64,000 nucleotides of DNA from DATNPH01 sp036703315 (GTDB lineage: Bacteria > Cyanobacteriota > Cyanobacteriia > Cyanobacteriales > Coleofasciculaceae): contig DATNPH010000036.1 of NCBI GenBank assembly GCA_036703315.1, positions 1 to 64,000 of the forward strand, given 5' to 3'. Within the stretch, counting starts at the first letter, position 1. Each line of letters begins with the position of its first letter. The notes beneath the pieces are model-generated. The model had not been told where the DNA came from. It saw only the letters and a program-made list of their open reading frames with translations, and made no database searches. A program made the translations under genes and the position numbers. This document shows positions 44,119 to 53,618 of this stretch, in pieces.

Positions 44119-44386
44119 CACTCTTAGTCTTCGGCACTGGTAAGGGGCAGCAGTTGACATCATTCAAGCAAACTTTGCCCCACTGTAATGCCCAACGTAC
44201 CAGTGCCACCCGGTTATCTGTCGAGGTCTTGGTTAGGATATTGCTGATGTGATTATCAACAGTGCGCTTACTAATTTCTAGGTCTTGGGCAATTTCCTGA
44301 TTAGTTAGACCAGCGGCTACTAATTCTATAATTTGCACTTCGCGATCCGAGAGAGAGGCAGGCATATAAGATTCGTTATTAGACAT
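44102..44386 (-). CDS. Small LuxR-type regulator, PedR-like
   Basis: This 94-residue protein is essentially a LuxR/GerE helix-turn-helix (SLSDREVQIIELVAAGLTNQ, then SKRTVDNHISNIL) with a short Cys-containing tail (KVCLNDVNCCPLP). The size, the RVALVRWALQWGKVCL segment and cysteines at 73, 79 and 80 fit PedR, the small cyanobacterial regulator that senses photosynthetic electron transport through thioredoxin; this match is from memory. The ATG at 44386 follows GGGGA and is preferred over 44428. There is no receiver domain. The gene overlaps the TolB-like pseudogene by 17 bp. Confidence 0.82.
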   Translation of the reverse strand: MSNNESYMPASLSDREVQIIELVAAGLTNQEIAQDLEISKRTVDNHISNILTKTSTDNRVALVRWALQWGKVCLNDVNCCPLPVPKTKSDEVLS

Positions 44387-44814
44387 AGGTATTTTTCCCC
44401 TAGTATATCTACTTACTGTTTCCTTCAATTTTAGAAGATTGTTAATCGTCTCAGTGTCTGAGAGAAGTTGACCAGTGGAACTTGATCAGCACTTAGTCCA
44501 AGGGCTACTGGTGCAACTAGTCATCACGGTTATGCGGTATACATCTTGACGGGGATGAGGGGTTGGGGAGGGAAGGGAACTGTAAATATCTACACCAGTG
44601 GAGGATATGGGGTTTCCTCTGGGAACTCGCAGCTGCCTTAGGGATTAGGAACTAAGTGCGATCACAATCCATGTCTGGAGGATAGTGAGCAGAATTTTGT
44701 CTTTTTTTTGTTAATGCGAGTGACTTCTATTCCCCTTTATCTATACTTCTTTTGCACTTCATAAATGAACAGTTAAGCCTCTGGTAGTCTGAAAAAGTCG
44801 AGATATATGCAACC
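44387..44814. other. Intergenic region between divergent genes, nothing recognised
   Basis: This is a 428-bp gap between the PedR-like and fructokinase genes. I see no open frame with a credible start and no obvious structured RNA. Confidence 0.5.
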
Positions 44815-45804
44815 GTGACCAATCCTCGTGTACTCTGCCTTGGTGAAATACTATTTGACTGTTTAGCTGATCAATTAGGGCGATCACTTGAACAGGTAGA
44901 ATCCTGGACGCCTTACCCAGGAGGGGCTCCAGCCAATGTTGCCTGCGCCTTGATGAAGCTAGGCACCTCTGCCGGTTTTGTGGGTTGTGTGGGTGAGGAT
45001 GAGCCAGGAGATACCCTAGTAAAGCTGCTACAAGACATTGGGGTGGACAGCACTGGTGTTCAGCGCCATCCAACAGCACCAACGCGACAGGTTTACGTTG
45101 TGCGTTCTGAACAGGGCGAACGGGAATTTGCCGGTTTTGGTGAACTGGATACGTCCCTGTTTGCCGACGCCTTCCTTGATGCCTCAAAGTTACCAGAATC
45201 TTTATTTGAAAATGCTGAGTTTTTAGTTTTAGGCACCCTGGAGTTGGCTTATCCCCAAACTCGCGAGGCAATTACAAAAGCGATTCAACTAGCAGAACTG
45301 TACGATGTCAAAATTTTAGTGGATGTTAACTGGCGTCCGATGTTCTGGCCTGACACCAGCGTTGCTCTACCGCTGATTCACGAACTCTTGAAGAAAGTGG
45401 ATTTCCTCAAGATTGCCAAAGAAGAAGCTCAGTTGCTCTACGACACCGCTGATGCTGGTGCGATTACCCATCGTCTTGGCTCAGCAGAAGGTGTTTTGGT
45501 GACTGATGGGGATAAAGGCTGTAACTACTGCCTGAATGACCATGAAGGAAAGATTCCAGCTTTTACAATGGATGTCAAGGATACTACAGGTGCCGGTGAT
45601 AGTTTCGTTGCTGGTTTCATTCACCAAGTGTGTCAGCAGGGACTGAGTAAAGGCTTTGCTACGTTTGAGTCGGCGAGGGAGGTTGTTAGCTATGCTAGTG
45701 CAGTGGGAGCGTTGACGACATTGAAACCTGGAGCGATCGCGGCTCAACCCACAGCAGAAGAGGTCGAAGCGTTTCTTCACAACATACGATCTACTAACCA
45801 CTAA
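44815..45804 (+). CDS. PfkB-family carbohydrate kinase, probable fructokinase
   Basis: This 329-residue soluble sugar kinase has the ribokinase-family signatures: N-terminal PGGAPANVACAL...G..VGCVG.D..G, and the C-terminal DTTGAGDSFVAGF with catalytic Asp262. The length and the LGEILFDCLA start match bacterial fructokinases (ATP + fructose to fructose 6-phosphate), which act in sucrose breakdown. The start is GTG at 44815. It is monocistronic, with an STRR and hairpin after the gene. Other sugars remain possible. Confidence 0.88.
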   Translation: MTNPRVLCLGEILFDCLADQLGRSLEQVESWTPYPGGAPANVACALMKLGTSAGFVGCVGEDEPGDTLVKLLQDIGVDSTGVQRHPTAPTRQVYVVRSEQGEREFAGFGELDTSLFADAFLDASKLPESLFENAEFLVLGTLELAYPQTREAITKAIQLAELYDVKILVDVNWRPMFWPDTSVALPLIHELLKKVDFLKIAKEEAQLLYDTADAGAITHRLGSAEGVLVTDGDKGCNYCLNDHEGKIPAFTMDVKDTTGAGDSFVAGFIHQVCQQGLSKGFATFESAREVVSYASAVGALTTLKPGAIAAQPTAEEVEAFLHNIRSTNH

Positions 45805-45832
45805 CCACTAACTACTAACTACTAACCACTAT
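45791..45832. repeat. STRR, heptamer ACTAACC/ACTAACT
   Basis: Five to six copies overlap the stop codon of the fructokinase gene; the last codons of that gene are part of the array. Confidence 0.85.
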
Positions 45833-45834
45833 CC

Positions 45835-45888
45835 CCTGACCCGCATGGAAGCCCTCGTATTTCAATCGGGGTAGAAATGCGGGTCAGG
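45835..45888 (+). terminator. Hairpin after the fructokinase gene
   Basis: CCTGACCCGCAT (45835-45846) pairs perfectly with ATGCGGGTCAGG (45877-45888). There is no T-run. It may be a terminator or an inserted palindrome. Confidence 0.5.
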
Positions 45889-45916
45889 CTGTGATTTCCT
45901 GTCAGAAGCGCTACCA

Positions 45917-47620
45917 ATGATCAATTACGGGAATCTGCGTCAACTACTAGTGCAACTCGACGGTCGTGGCTACAAAGCCTACAAAGATATCAAGGGAAGT
46001 TACGAGTTTCCAGACTTTACCCTAATTGTCGATCGCGTCCAAGGCGACCCTTTCGCCACTCCCAGCCAAGTGCGAGTGCAACTGCCGCAGTCAGTAGCCG
46101 ATTTTCCCCATGACCTCTATCGAACCTTCATCCGAGAAATCGCTCTACGCGATTACCTAACTCGTCAGTTTGACCGTGCAGCACGAGACATCAGCAGTCG
46201 GCGGGGTACTGGCAACAGTGGATTAATTGCCATTACCCATGTCGGACAGTCCGTTGTTGAACGCACCTCGGCGTTCATTACCGAGGCATTTGTCGAAGTG
46301 CGGTTTGTTGTCGGGCTACCAGCGCGTGGTCGTAGCATTGCAGGGCGTCAGGCTGCTCAAATGCTGTGCGACGATATCCCAGACATTGTTGAGCAAGCCA
46401 TCAAATATCGATCGCTAGAGGCGGCTGCAATTAAGCATCATGTTGAAACGGTTGAAGATGCCGACTGGCTGCGTCAACAGTTGGGAGAACGGGGACTGGT
46501 TGCTTTTATTGGGGACGGTGCAATTCTACCCCGACGTAGCAGCATTGATGACCAGCCCTTGTCAACTGACGTTGTGGCTTTCCAATCTCCAGAGGTGCTA
46601 CGAGTTGAGTTTGTCTGTCCGAATCGAGGATTAATTACTGGTATGGGCATCCCTGCTGGTGTCACCCTAATTGTTGGCGGTGGCTACCATGGCAAGTCTA
46701 CCTTACTGAGAGCTATTGAGTTAGGAGTCTATGACCACATCCCTAACGATGGGCGTGAACTGGTTGTTACAAATCCAGCTGCTGTGAAGATTCGGGCTGA
46801 GGATGGTCGCAGTATTGCGAGTGTAGATATTTCGCCTTTTATTAATCAACTGCCCCAAGGTCGCTCTACCCGTCAATTTTCTACAACGAATGCTAGTGGT
46901 AGTACTTCCCAAGCGGCAAACATCATGGAGGCACTGGAAGCAGGTGCTCAGTTATTGCTAGTGGATGAGGACACGGCAGCCACTAATTTTATGATTCGCG
47001 ATCGCCGGATGCAGCAATTAATTGCCAAAGACAAAGAACCGATCACACCATTTGTCGATAAGGTGCGACAGTTGTACACCGATTACAGTGTCTCAACTAT
47101 TTTGGTCATGGGTGGTAGCGGTGATTACTTTGATGTGGCAGATACCGTCATTGCGATGGAGAACTTCCAACCCAATGATGTTACACAAAAGGCGAAGGCA
47201 ATAGCGCAGCAAAACACAATGGAACGCACTCCCGAAGGCGGTGAACTGTTTGGGCAGATTACCCAACGCATCCCGCTACCAGAGAGTATTGACCCCAGTC
47301 GGGGTCAGCGAGATGTAAAGTTGAAAGTTCGGGATGTGGACGAGATTGTATTCGGTACTGAGCAGATTGACTTATCTGCTGTAGAACAAATTGTGGAGAC
47401 GGGACAGTTAAGAGCAATTGCAGAAGCGATGGTCTATGCCAAGCGGCAATTCATCAATGGGCAGCGCACACTGCCAGAGATTCTTAATCATGTTATGGCA
47501 GATATTGAATCTCAAGGATTGGACATCCTCACAAACTTACCGCAAGGAGATTTAGTGCTATTCCGTCGCTTTGAACTAGCTGCTGCTCTTAATCGCCTCC
47601 GCACCCTCAAAATGTGGTGA
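45917..47620 (+). CDS. ABC-class P-loop ATPase of unknown function (COG3044-like)
   Basis: This 567-residue soluble protein has a long N-terminal region (YGNLRQLLVQLDGRGYKAYKDI), then an ABC-type P-loop with GGGYHGKSTLLRAIELGVY (Walker A near residue 255), a signature-like SGSTSQAANIMEALEAGAQ segment and Walker B LLLVDEDTAATNFM. A central QLPQGRSTRQF segment and the IPLPESIDPSRG region are typical of this uncharacterised family of 'predicted ATPases of the ABC class'. It has no membrane segment and is not linked to transporter genes. The family's function is unknown. Confidence 0.88.
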   Translation: MINYGNLRQLLVQLDGRGYKAYKDIKGSYEFPDFTLIVDRVQGDPFATPSQVRVQLPQSVADFPHDLYRTFIREIALRDYLTRQFDRAARDISSRRGTGNSGLIAITHVGQSVVERTSAFITEAFVEVRFVVGLPARGRSIAGRQAAQMLCDDIPDIVEQAIKYRSLEAAAIKHHVETVEDADWLRQQLGERGLVAFIGDGAILPRRSSIDDQPLSTDVVAFQSPEVLRVEFVCPNRGLITGMGIPAGVTLIVGGGYHGKSTLLRAIELGVYDHIPNDGRELVVTNPAAVKIRAEDGRSIASVDISPFINQLPQGRSTRQFSTTNASGSTSQAANIMEALEAGAQLLLVDEDTAATNFMIRDRRMQQLIAKDKEPITPFVDKVRQLYTDYSVSTILVMGGSGDYFDVADTVIAMENFQPNDVTQKAKAIAQQNTMERTPEGGELFGQITQRIPLPESIDPSRGQRDVKLKVRDVDEIVFGTEQIDLSAVEQIVETGQLRAIAEAMVYAKRQFINGQRTLPEILNHVMADIESQGLDILTNLPQGDLVLFRRFELAAALNRLRTLKMW

Positions 47621-47630
47621 AGTATCCAGC

Positions 47631-47819
47631 CTGAGATCTTGCACCATTGTCGGTAAGCAACAAAACCCGCCGTGGACTTAAGTCCACGGCTAATAGCGAA
47701 AGTCCATTGAAATGGACTGAAATCCTTGTAGAGTAAGTATTGAGTCCACTTAAGTGGACTTTTGCTATTAGCAGGGGTTTGAACCCCTGGCGGATAATGC
47801 GACTGGTGCAAGATCTCAG
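47631..47819. mobile_element. 189-bp MITE with 16-bp perfect terminal repeats and 4-bp target duplication
   Basis: The left end CTGAGATCTTGCACCA (47631-47646) is an exact inverted copy of the right end TGGTGCAAGATCTCAG (47804-47819). Both sides are flanked by CAGC (47627-47630 and 47820-47823), a probable target-site duplication. The interior has nested palindromes: CCGCC/GGCGG, GTGGACTTAAGTCCAC, AGGGGTTTGAACCCCT and an 18-bp long-range pair (GCTAATAGCGAAAGTCCA with TGGACTTTTGCTATTAGC, one mismatch). It lies just after the ABC-ATPase stop codon and encodes no protein. Confidence 0.85.
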
Positions 47820-47913
47820 CAGCGCTATCCTGGCGATTAGCATAGTAAGCTATTCCACATTTAACTTGCCATCTTATCGCTTGAGGAAAAGGGCAAGGCT
47901 TTTAAATCAACCT

Positions 47914-47940
47914 TTACCCATTCCCCATTACCCATTCCCT
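47914..47940. repeat. STRR, CCCATTA/CCCATTC heptamers
   Basis: About three to four imperfect tandem copies lie in the gap between the MITE and murD. Confidence 0.75.
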
Positions 47941-48125
47941 AGCCACAATGCAACTTAAGTGACCAACAGCTTACTTACACAATTTAGTTGTCACTACGCT
48001 ACACGTAGAGCTTGAAGATGGCTATAACACTATTTGTAGAGTTGGTGTGTAAGTCCTATTGGCAATGTGATGTTCTCCTGGGTAGGATGGGGGATGCAAA
48101 ACCAGGGATGTCTGCCTTTTAAGTT

Positions 48126-49541
48126 ATGCCCAATGCTCAGGTTATTGGTCTGGGAAGATCTGGAATCGCTGCTGCACGCCTCCTCAAGCAGAAAGGCTGG
48201 CAGGTAACACTGAGCGATTCTGCCAACCCCGATAGGCTCGATTCACGTAAGCAATCAGAAATGTTGCAGCAGCAACAAGAGCTTGCTAGTAACGGAATTA
48301 CCGTTAAACTGGGTCATTCCCTGACTCTCGATGCCTCAGACTTACCTCAGCTGATTGTTGTTAGTCCCGGTGTGCCTTGGGATATACCAGTATTAATTGA
48401 AGCGAGAAATCAAGGCATTGACACGATTGGAGAAATCGAACTCGCTTGGCGTCATCTCCAGTCTTGTCCTTGGGTAGGCATTACTGGCACCAATGGTAAA
48501 ACTACCACCACTGCCCTAATCGCTGCCATATTTCAAACAGCCGGATTCCATGCGCCTGCCTGCGGTAATATCGGCTATGCTGCCTGTGAACTCGCGTTAG
48601 AAAGTTTGGAAAATAACATTCAACCTACTAAAGAGCAACCTGCAACCCTAGACTGGGTGATTGCAGAAATCAGCAGTTACCAAATTGAATCCTCACGCGA
48701 CCTTGCACCCCAGATTGGTGTCTGGACAACCTTTACACCCGACCACCTCAGTCGCCATAAGACATTAGAGAACTACTACAACATCAAAGCAGATCTTTTG
48801 AGGCGATCGCATCGGCAAATTTTCAACGGCGACGATCCTTACCTATACAAGATGGGTGTTCATCATTGGCCTGATGCTTATTGGACAAGTGTGAAAGGCA
48901 AAGATTTTCTGTTAGGCGAACCTAGTCGGGGAATCTACATTGAAGATGGCTGGGTAATTGCCCAAGATGAATTAATTGTAGAGGTGGCGTCTTTACGGAT
49001 GGTGGGGGAACACAACAAGCAAAATCTCTTAATGGCTGTGGCAGCAGCGCGGTTGGCTGGGATAGAGAAGGAAGCAATCCAAAAAGCGATCGCCAGTTTC
49101 CCTGGAGTACCCCATCGCCTTGAACACATTATTAGTTGGCAAGGCATAGATTTCATTAACGACAGTAAAGCCACCAACTATGATGCGGCGCAAGTTGGAT
49201 TAGCCGCCGTTACGACGCCCACTATCTTAATTGCTGGTGGTGAAGCGAAAGCTGGGGATGATAGCCAATGGATTGAGACAATTCAAGCGAAAGCTGCCGC
49301 TGTCTTACTCATCGGTGACGCTGCCCCTGCTTTTGCTGAACGCTTGAAGCAAGCGGGATATGATCGTTATGAGATTGTCGAAACAATGGCGCAGGCTGTG
49401 CCTAGGGCGGCTGAACTTGCCCAACAGTATGATGCCCGTGTTGTCTTGCTTTCACCGGCTTGTGCTAGTTTCGACCAGTATCAAAGCTTTGAGCATCGAG
49501 GCGACGATTTCCGGCAACTTTGCCAGCAATTGCTCCATTAG
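48126..49541 (+). CDS. murD: UDP-N-acetylmuramoyl-L-alanine--D-glutamate ligase (MurD)
   Basis: This 471-residue cytoplasmic Mur ligase adds D-glutamate to UDP-MurNAc-L-Ala in peptidoglycan synthesis. Seen are the N-terminal Rossmann-like GLGRSGIAAARLL, P-loop GITGTNGKTTTTAL, the EISSYQIE motif typical of MurD, FTPDHLSRH (catalytic His), and the C-terminal NDSKATNYDAA and ACASFDQ(Y/F). Length is normal. The ATG at 48126 places the Rossmann strand at the N terminus. It is monocistronic. Confidence 0.97.
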   Translation: MPNAQVIGLGRSGIAAARLLKQKGWQVTLSDSANPDRLDSRKQSEMLQQQQELASNGITVKLGHSLTLDASDLPQLIVVSPGVPWDIPVLIEARNQGIDTIGEIELAWRHLQSCPWVGITGTNGKTTTTALIAAIFQTAGFHAPACGNIGYAACELALESLENNIQPTKEQPATLDWVIAEISSYQIESSRDLAPQIGVWTTFTPDHLSRHKTLENYYNIKADLLRRSHRQIFNGDDPYLYKMGVHHWPDAYWTSVKGKDFLLGEPSRGIYIEDGWVIAQDELIVEVASLRMVGEHNKQNLLMAVAAARLAGIEKEAIQKAIASFPGVPHRLEHIISWQGIDFINDSKATNYDAAQVGLAAVTTPTILIAGGEAKAGDDSQWIETIQAKAAAVLLIGDAAPAFAERLKQAGYDRYEIVETMAQAVPRAAELAQQYDARVVLLSPACASFDQYQSFEHRGDDFRQLCQQLLH

Positions 49542-49680
49542 TGCGATCGCGATCAGCTTGTTCACCTGTTCACCGATTTCTGGATAGTCATCAACGCCTT
49601 TTCTAGTAATTTTAGGAGAGGCTTAGAGATCCGCTGAAAATGAGACAAGCTTTAGAACTGATTCTTTCGGTATGCTGCTT

Positions 49681-51849
49681 TCAGCTTTGAGACTGTTGTT
49701 GATGGATAGAGGCAAATTGATATGCCAACCGTTCATCAAGTGAGCGATCGCTATTTTCATACAATCGTGTTTCTAATGCCAAGCTATCTATATTCAAGAG
49801 AGCATTGTAAATTGTGTCAGCATCAACCACTTTTGTAATTAACTTATAAGTATCTCTGCCGAAAGTAGCTTTTTCTATGAGTTGATAGCTCCTTAGAAGT
49901 TTAAGAGCATTCTCAGGATTTTCACCTAGCATCTTTGCAATATACTGATTGATTTCTTCTCTTGAACCCCAATCAGTCCAAATGGAAAGCAATAGGCAAA
50001 TTTCTTCTGAAGACAAGTTAAAAATGGACTGCGTTTCTGCATACTCCTTGGTTCTACGCGCTAGAATATATCCTATTTCTTGCTCTTCTTCAAGGGAAAA
50101 ATTTAGCTTTTGCTCTTCCTGCTCTCCTTGCTCGTCTGATCTACGCATCCAGTTAAAGCATTCAAACGCAAAAGAGAGCGGTTCTCCTTCCTGAGCTATA
50201 TCCCTTGCTAAATAGAAGCGCTCTTCTCTTTGATAAAGATTTTCTACTAGATACTTTACAAGTCTTGCCGCTTGTGCAAAAGCTGTAAACATTGATGAGA
50301 AATTAGTCGTAGATAATAGGGTTTCAGCCTTTGAAAAGCTGTTTCCTACTTGAGACACGGCTAAAGCAAGTTTACGAGAAGTTTCTGGGGATAACTTCTT
50401 CACTTGTTCTATAAGCTTTAGCACCAGCTTATCTGCACTTCCTTTTGTGATAAGCTTTTTGAGTTCAGCCGCAATATCGGGAATAGAATTATTTTCACTT
50501 TCCCTTAGAAAAGACTCCAGTTCCAATTCTGAAATCTCGCCTTTAGTAACAGTGTATGAAAAGAAACGACTAAAGTACTGCTTGGATGCAATGCGCTGCT
50601 CTTGCTCCCATTTCCACTCTGGGTTCTCCTCCATGTCTTTCATGGAGTCAATGTCACTAAAAACTCTGCGCCGCAGACCTGGAAATATATCTTTCAATAA
50701 ATTCTTGGCAGCTTCTCTTTCATTAGCGGTAAGTTCCTCTAGCCCTTCATTTAAAACTTTAAGACTACGCTGCCTTACTTCTTCGTTATTCCTAGATAGC
50801 TCATACTTACTAGACATTTCAAGGTCTAATCCCACAAAAATGTCAGGATACTGTCGGATCACATAGTACAGCTTTGGATAAAAAACTCGAATTCCTTCAA
50901 TCAACATTAAATCAACTATGTTGACTTCGTTTTTCAGAAGAGTTAACGCAAATATTAAAGCATTGATATAACGTTTAGCCCTTCTATGGGTTTGTAGTCT
51001 AATTTCTAAACCAGTAATGAAATTTTTAACAAATCTTTTTGATTGTCCCTCCGTTAGCTGGATATCTGCTTGCTGGATAGCTTCATGAACACCTGTAATA
51101 CAAAGCTCTCTCAGAGAAAGGGTATCAGCTTTAGGCAAGGGTAACGACACTTGGGCTATCTTTTCAATAAAACTTCTGCCTGTCTCTTGATTACCATATC
51201 CATAGTTTTCATCTAGTACTGCGGCTACCATGTTTTCATCAAAAGCTAAAACATAGGCAGTGTAATTGAAGTTTGCCGACAGTTTAACGAGTTTAAAAAC
51301 AGATTGAATTTCATTGTTTTGAATTCTATCAAGGTCATCTATGGATATAACAATTCGTCTGGCTTCAATTAACAAAAACTCTTCTATTCTTGCTCTGATT
51401 TTATCGAGTTCTACAGAGGAAAAATATATATCTGTTTCTTGAGCAACTTCACCTGGCAATAAACGAGAATTATTCCCTCCAGATTTCAAAGCAAGATAAC
51501 TTAGAATATCTCCGTATTTCTCTAGCAACTTGCCCAGCTCTGCTTGCGGAGTAGAAAAAGACTGCTCTAGCTGACGGGCTAAAGTGTGGAAGAAGCTTTG
51601 CAATAAAAGCGCTTCATCTCTAAACAGCCAAGGATTAAACCGAACACAGATAGAATTTGAAGAATCTTTTAGGGCTTTTTCAATATAATTGATGACTGTT
51701 GTTTTTCCTTCTCCCCAAGCACCATATATTCCTATAGCAATGCTGCTTTCATTGGGATAATTGACTATTAATCTTGCAACTTCTTGAGCAAAATCCCATC
51801 TTCTAAAGGCGTCAAGTTTCGGATCGGTGAGTGGAGAGTCAGATAACAT
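49681..51849 (-). CDS. KAP family P-loop NTPase
   Basis: This 722-residue protein has a KAP-type P-loop (IGIYGAWGEGKTT, Lys49), the N-terminal D..R..FA..VA.LI pattern, FNPWLFRDE after strand two, and Walker B VISIDDLDRI with Asp171/172. The C-terminal half is helical, charged and without recognised domains. The transmembrane pair that many KAP NTPases carry between Walker A and B is not evident. KAP proteins include PifA, the F-plasmid phage-exclusion protein, so an antiviral role is possible but unproven. The gene is solitary and looks more AT-rich than its neighbours, suggesting transfer. Confidence 0.88.
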   Translation of the reverse strand: MLSDSPLTDPKLDAFRRWDFAQEVARLIVNYPNESSIAIGIYGAWGEGKTTVINYIEKALKDSSNSICVRFNPWLFRDEALLLQSFFHTLARQLEQSFSTPQAELGKLLEKYGDILSYLALKSGGNNSRLLPGEVAQETDIYFSSVELDKIRARIEEFLLIEARRIVISIDDLDRIQNNEIQSVFKLVKLSANFNYTAYVLAFDENMVAAVLDENYGYGNQETGRSFIEKIAQVSLPLPKADTLSLRELCITGVHEAIQQADIQLTEGQSKRFVKNFITGLEIRLQTHRRAKRYINALIFALTLLKNEVNIVDLMLIEGIRVFYPKLYYVIRQYPDIFVGLDLEMSSKYELSRNNEEVRQRSLKVLNEGLEELTANEREAAKNLLKDIFPGLRRRVFSDIDSMKDMEENPEWKWEQEQRIASKQYFSRFFSYTVTKGEISELELESFLRESENNSIPDIAAELKKLITKGSADKLVLKLIEQVKKLSPETSRKLALAVSQVGNSFSKAETLLSTTNFSSMFTAFAQAARLVKYLVENLYQREERFYLARDIAQEGEPLSFAFECFNWMRRSDEQGEQEEQKLNFSLEEEQEIGYILARRTKEYAETQSIFNLSSEEICLLLSIWTDWGSREEINQYIAKMLGENPENALKLLRSYQLIEKATFGRDTYKLITKVVDADTIYNALLNIDSLALETRLYENSDRSLDERLAYQFASIHQQQSQS

Positions 51850-52049
51850 GGAAGTCGCTTATCAAAAACAGCCTTCCCAGTATAGTCAAGCTGAATCCGT
51901 CGTAACTTCCTATCTAGGGTATAGCTGCTAAGTGTTCAACAGCTCAACAATCCTCATCTGAAAGTTCCCCTGCTGCTTCGCTCCGTGCTGCCCTGCCTCT
52001 TCTTCAAATAACTCATTTAGGCAACTTGTACACAAAGTCACCACTTGAG

Positions 52050-53384
52050 TTACAGCCGTTGGGCATGCACATAGTCAACGAAGTAAAATTTCGGCTCAAG
52101 CCAAAATTTGAGCCAAGTAAAAGTGGCTAGACCTAAGAGTGCCACAGCAATCAAGGGTAAACCCAGGCTCAGACGTAGTTGATCAGGCATCAAAGCAACA
52201 CCTGAAATAGTAATGGCAAAGTTCCCCAAAAGCACCCACTGTATGCGCTTTATAGTTTTGAGTGTACCTCGACAGCTACTACAATGCTGAGTGTGTTGTC
52301 GGTAGCGATCAAGCAATTCCTGACGATTATCACAGATAGTCTCTTTTTCTAGAGCAGCGAGTCCAACTTCACCCCAAGGCAACTGTCCGTTGCAATACTT
52401 ATCAAACCACTTGCGAAATTCTATAATTACGCGATCGGCGGAAGTTGCTAGCTTATAGGCATTTTGCCAACTTGCTTGTTGTTGCTTCTGTTGCAAAAAA
52501 TATTCTTGCTGATGGAGCAAAATCATATCTCCATCCAGCACCTGATTGCGTGTTTTGATATGCTCCCACCAACGGGGTGTTAACCGATAAAGCGTTTTGG
52601 CAAAGTTACGCGGAAACTGAGCAACTATCCTTGATTTACCCGGAGCTACGGGGATACAGTAGGTGACTAGTCCAATCTGCTGTCCCTCATTGCCAAAACT
52701 AATGGCATACTCCAGGTGACAAGGAGGTTCAAAGGTAATTGTTGTTCTAAAGCGTCCGACGGTAGTAGCTTCAATCAGATTGGGTGTTGATTGCACTATT
52801 TCAAAAGGAATCGGTGCTGCTCGTTCTCTATTACCCTGCACCCCATGATGGGCGAAAGGAACATGACTCGGATCGGCTACATTCTCAACCAGCGTTTGCC
52901 AGTCATATTCCAAGTCACGCACGAAAGAAGACCAGACAAAACCTTTAGTGGCATCCACTTGAGGAGAAAGAGGTAGGGGAGTGGCAGCAGCAAGTTTTGC
53001 TGACTTGGCATCGGGCCAGACCCAAAGTAAATCATTTTCCTGGCAACTTGGCAGTGCGAGGGCACATAAATTCTGTTGATTCTTCGCAACAAGTTGTGGA
53101 TTATCCGCTTGGGGAATACTCGTACAGATTCCTTGCTGATCAAACTGCCAGCCATGATAGCTACACATTAGATTACCTGTCTTCTCATCCACACGCCCCT
53201 CACTCAAAGGAGCGAGTCGATGAGGGCATTGATCTAAAAACACTCGATAGGTTTCAGATGAACTAGGCTTCCAAATAACTAGCTGGATTCCCAGAATGGT
53301 AACTGCTGTTGGTCGTTTTGGATCAAGATCTTCAACAGGTGAGAGAGGATACCAATGTTGAAAAAAGTTAAACTCAGGTAGCAT
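52050..53384 (-). CDS. Rieske non-heme oxygenase of the pheophorbide a oxygenase (PaO/ACD1) type
   Basis: The 444-residue protein has a Rieske [2Fe-2S] site (Cys53, His55, Cys74, His77 in QCPHRLAPL and CSYHGW), a mononuclear iron site (Asn168, Asp171, His174, His179 in NVADPSHVPFAHH), a C-terminal CxxC motif (Cys368/Cys371) and a pair of membrane helices near residues 380-430. This layout, including the CxxC and membrane anchor, is that of the plant PaO/TIC55/PTC52 family, whose members oxidise chlorophyll breakdown products. It may act on a chlorin or related pigment at the thylakoid or envelope membrane; the substrate is not deduced. It is monocistronic. Confidence 0.88.
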   Translation of the reverse strand: MLPEFNFFQHWYPLSPVEDLDPKRPTAVTILGIQLVIWKPSSSETYRVFLDQCPHRLAPLSEGRVDEKTGNLMCSYHGWQFDQQGICTSIPQADNPQLVAKNQQNLCALALPSCQENDLLWVWPDAKSAKLAAATPLPLSPQVDATKGFVWSSFVRDLEYDWQTLVENVADPSHVPFAHHGVQGNRERAAPIPFEIVQSTPNLIEATTVGRFRTTITFEPPCHLEYAISFGNEGQQIGLVTYCIPVAPGKSRIVAQFPRNFAKTLYRLTPRWWEHIKTRNQVLDGDMILLHQQEYFLQQKQQQASWQNAYKLATSADRVIIEFRKWFDKYCNGQLPWGEVGLAALEKETICDNRQELLDRYRQHTQHCSSCRGTLKTIKRIQWVLLGNFAITISGVALMPDQLRLSLGLPLIAVALLGLATFTWLKFWLEPKFYFVDYVHAQRL

Positions 53385-53546
53385 AGTGCAGCTAAGCTCA
53401 GGAATCTATACAAATCATATTACCAGCATAGATCCCCTGCTTTTATCTCGCTTCTCAATTTAAGTTTTGATGGCATAACTCAGTTAAATTTATGCTTTAA
53501 TTTTTAGTAAAGTTACTAACTGTAGCCATCTATAATTGGATAAAAC

Positions 53547-53567
53547 TTTGACAGCCTGTCTTTTGAC
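53547..53567 (+). promoter_or_regulatory. GACA-N3-TGTC box upstream of the His-rich exported protein gene
   Basis: This 21-bp box contains the dyad GACAGCCTGTC and the tail TTTTGAC. It is repeated with a single mismatch at 55567-55587 and in a shorter form at 54193. It includes a TTGACA that could also be a -35 element. It starts 72 nt before the TTG start codon. Confidence 0.6.
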
Positions 53568-53618
53568 GGAAGTAATGGCTTGACTTAAGATACCAGGCGG
53601 AATAAAGAAACCATCTCG

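Noticed and set aside
44759..45271. 170-codon minus-strand open frame opposite fructokinase
   Set aside because: It is a shadow of the fructokinase gene: low-complexity Pro/Arg/His-rich sequence with no ribosome-binding site.
45835..45888. CRISPR repeat
   Set aside because: It is a single palindrome with no second copy or spacer.
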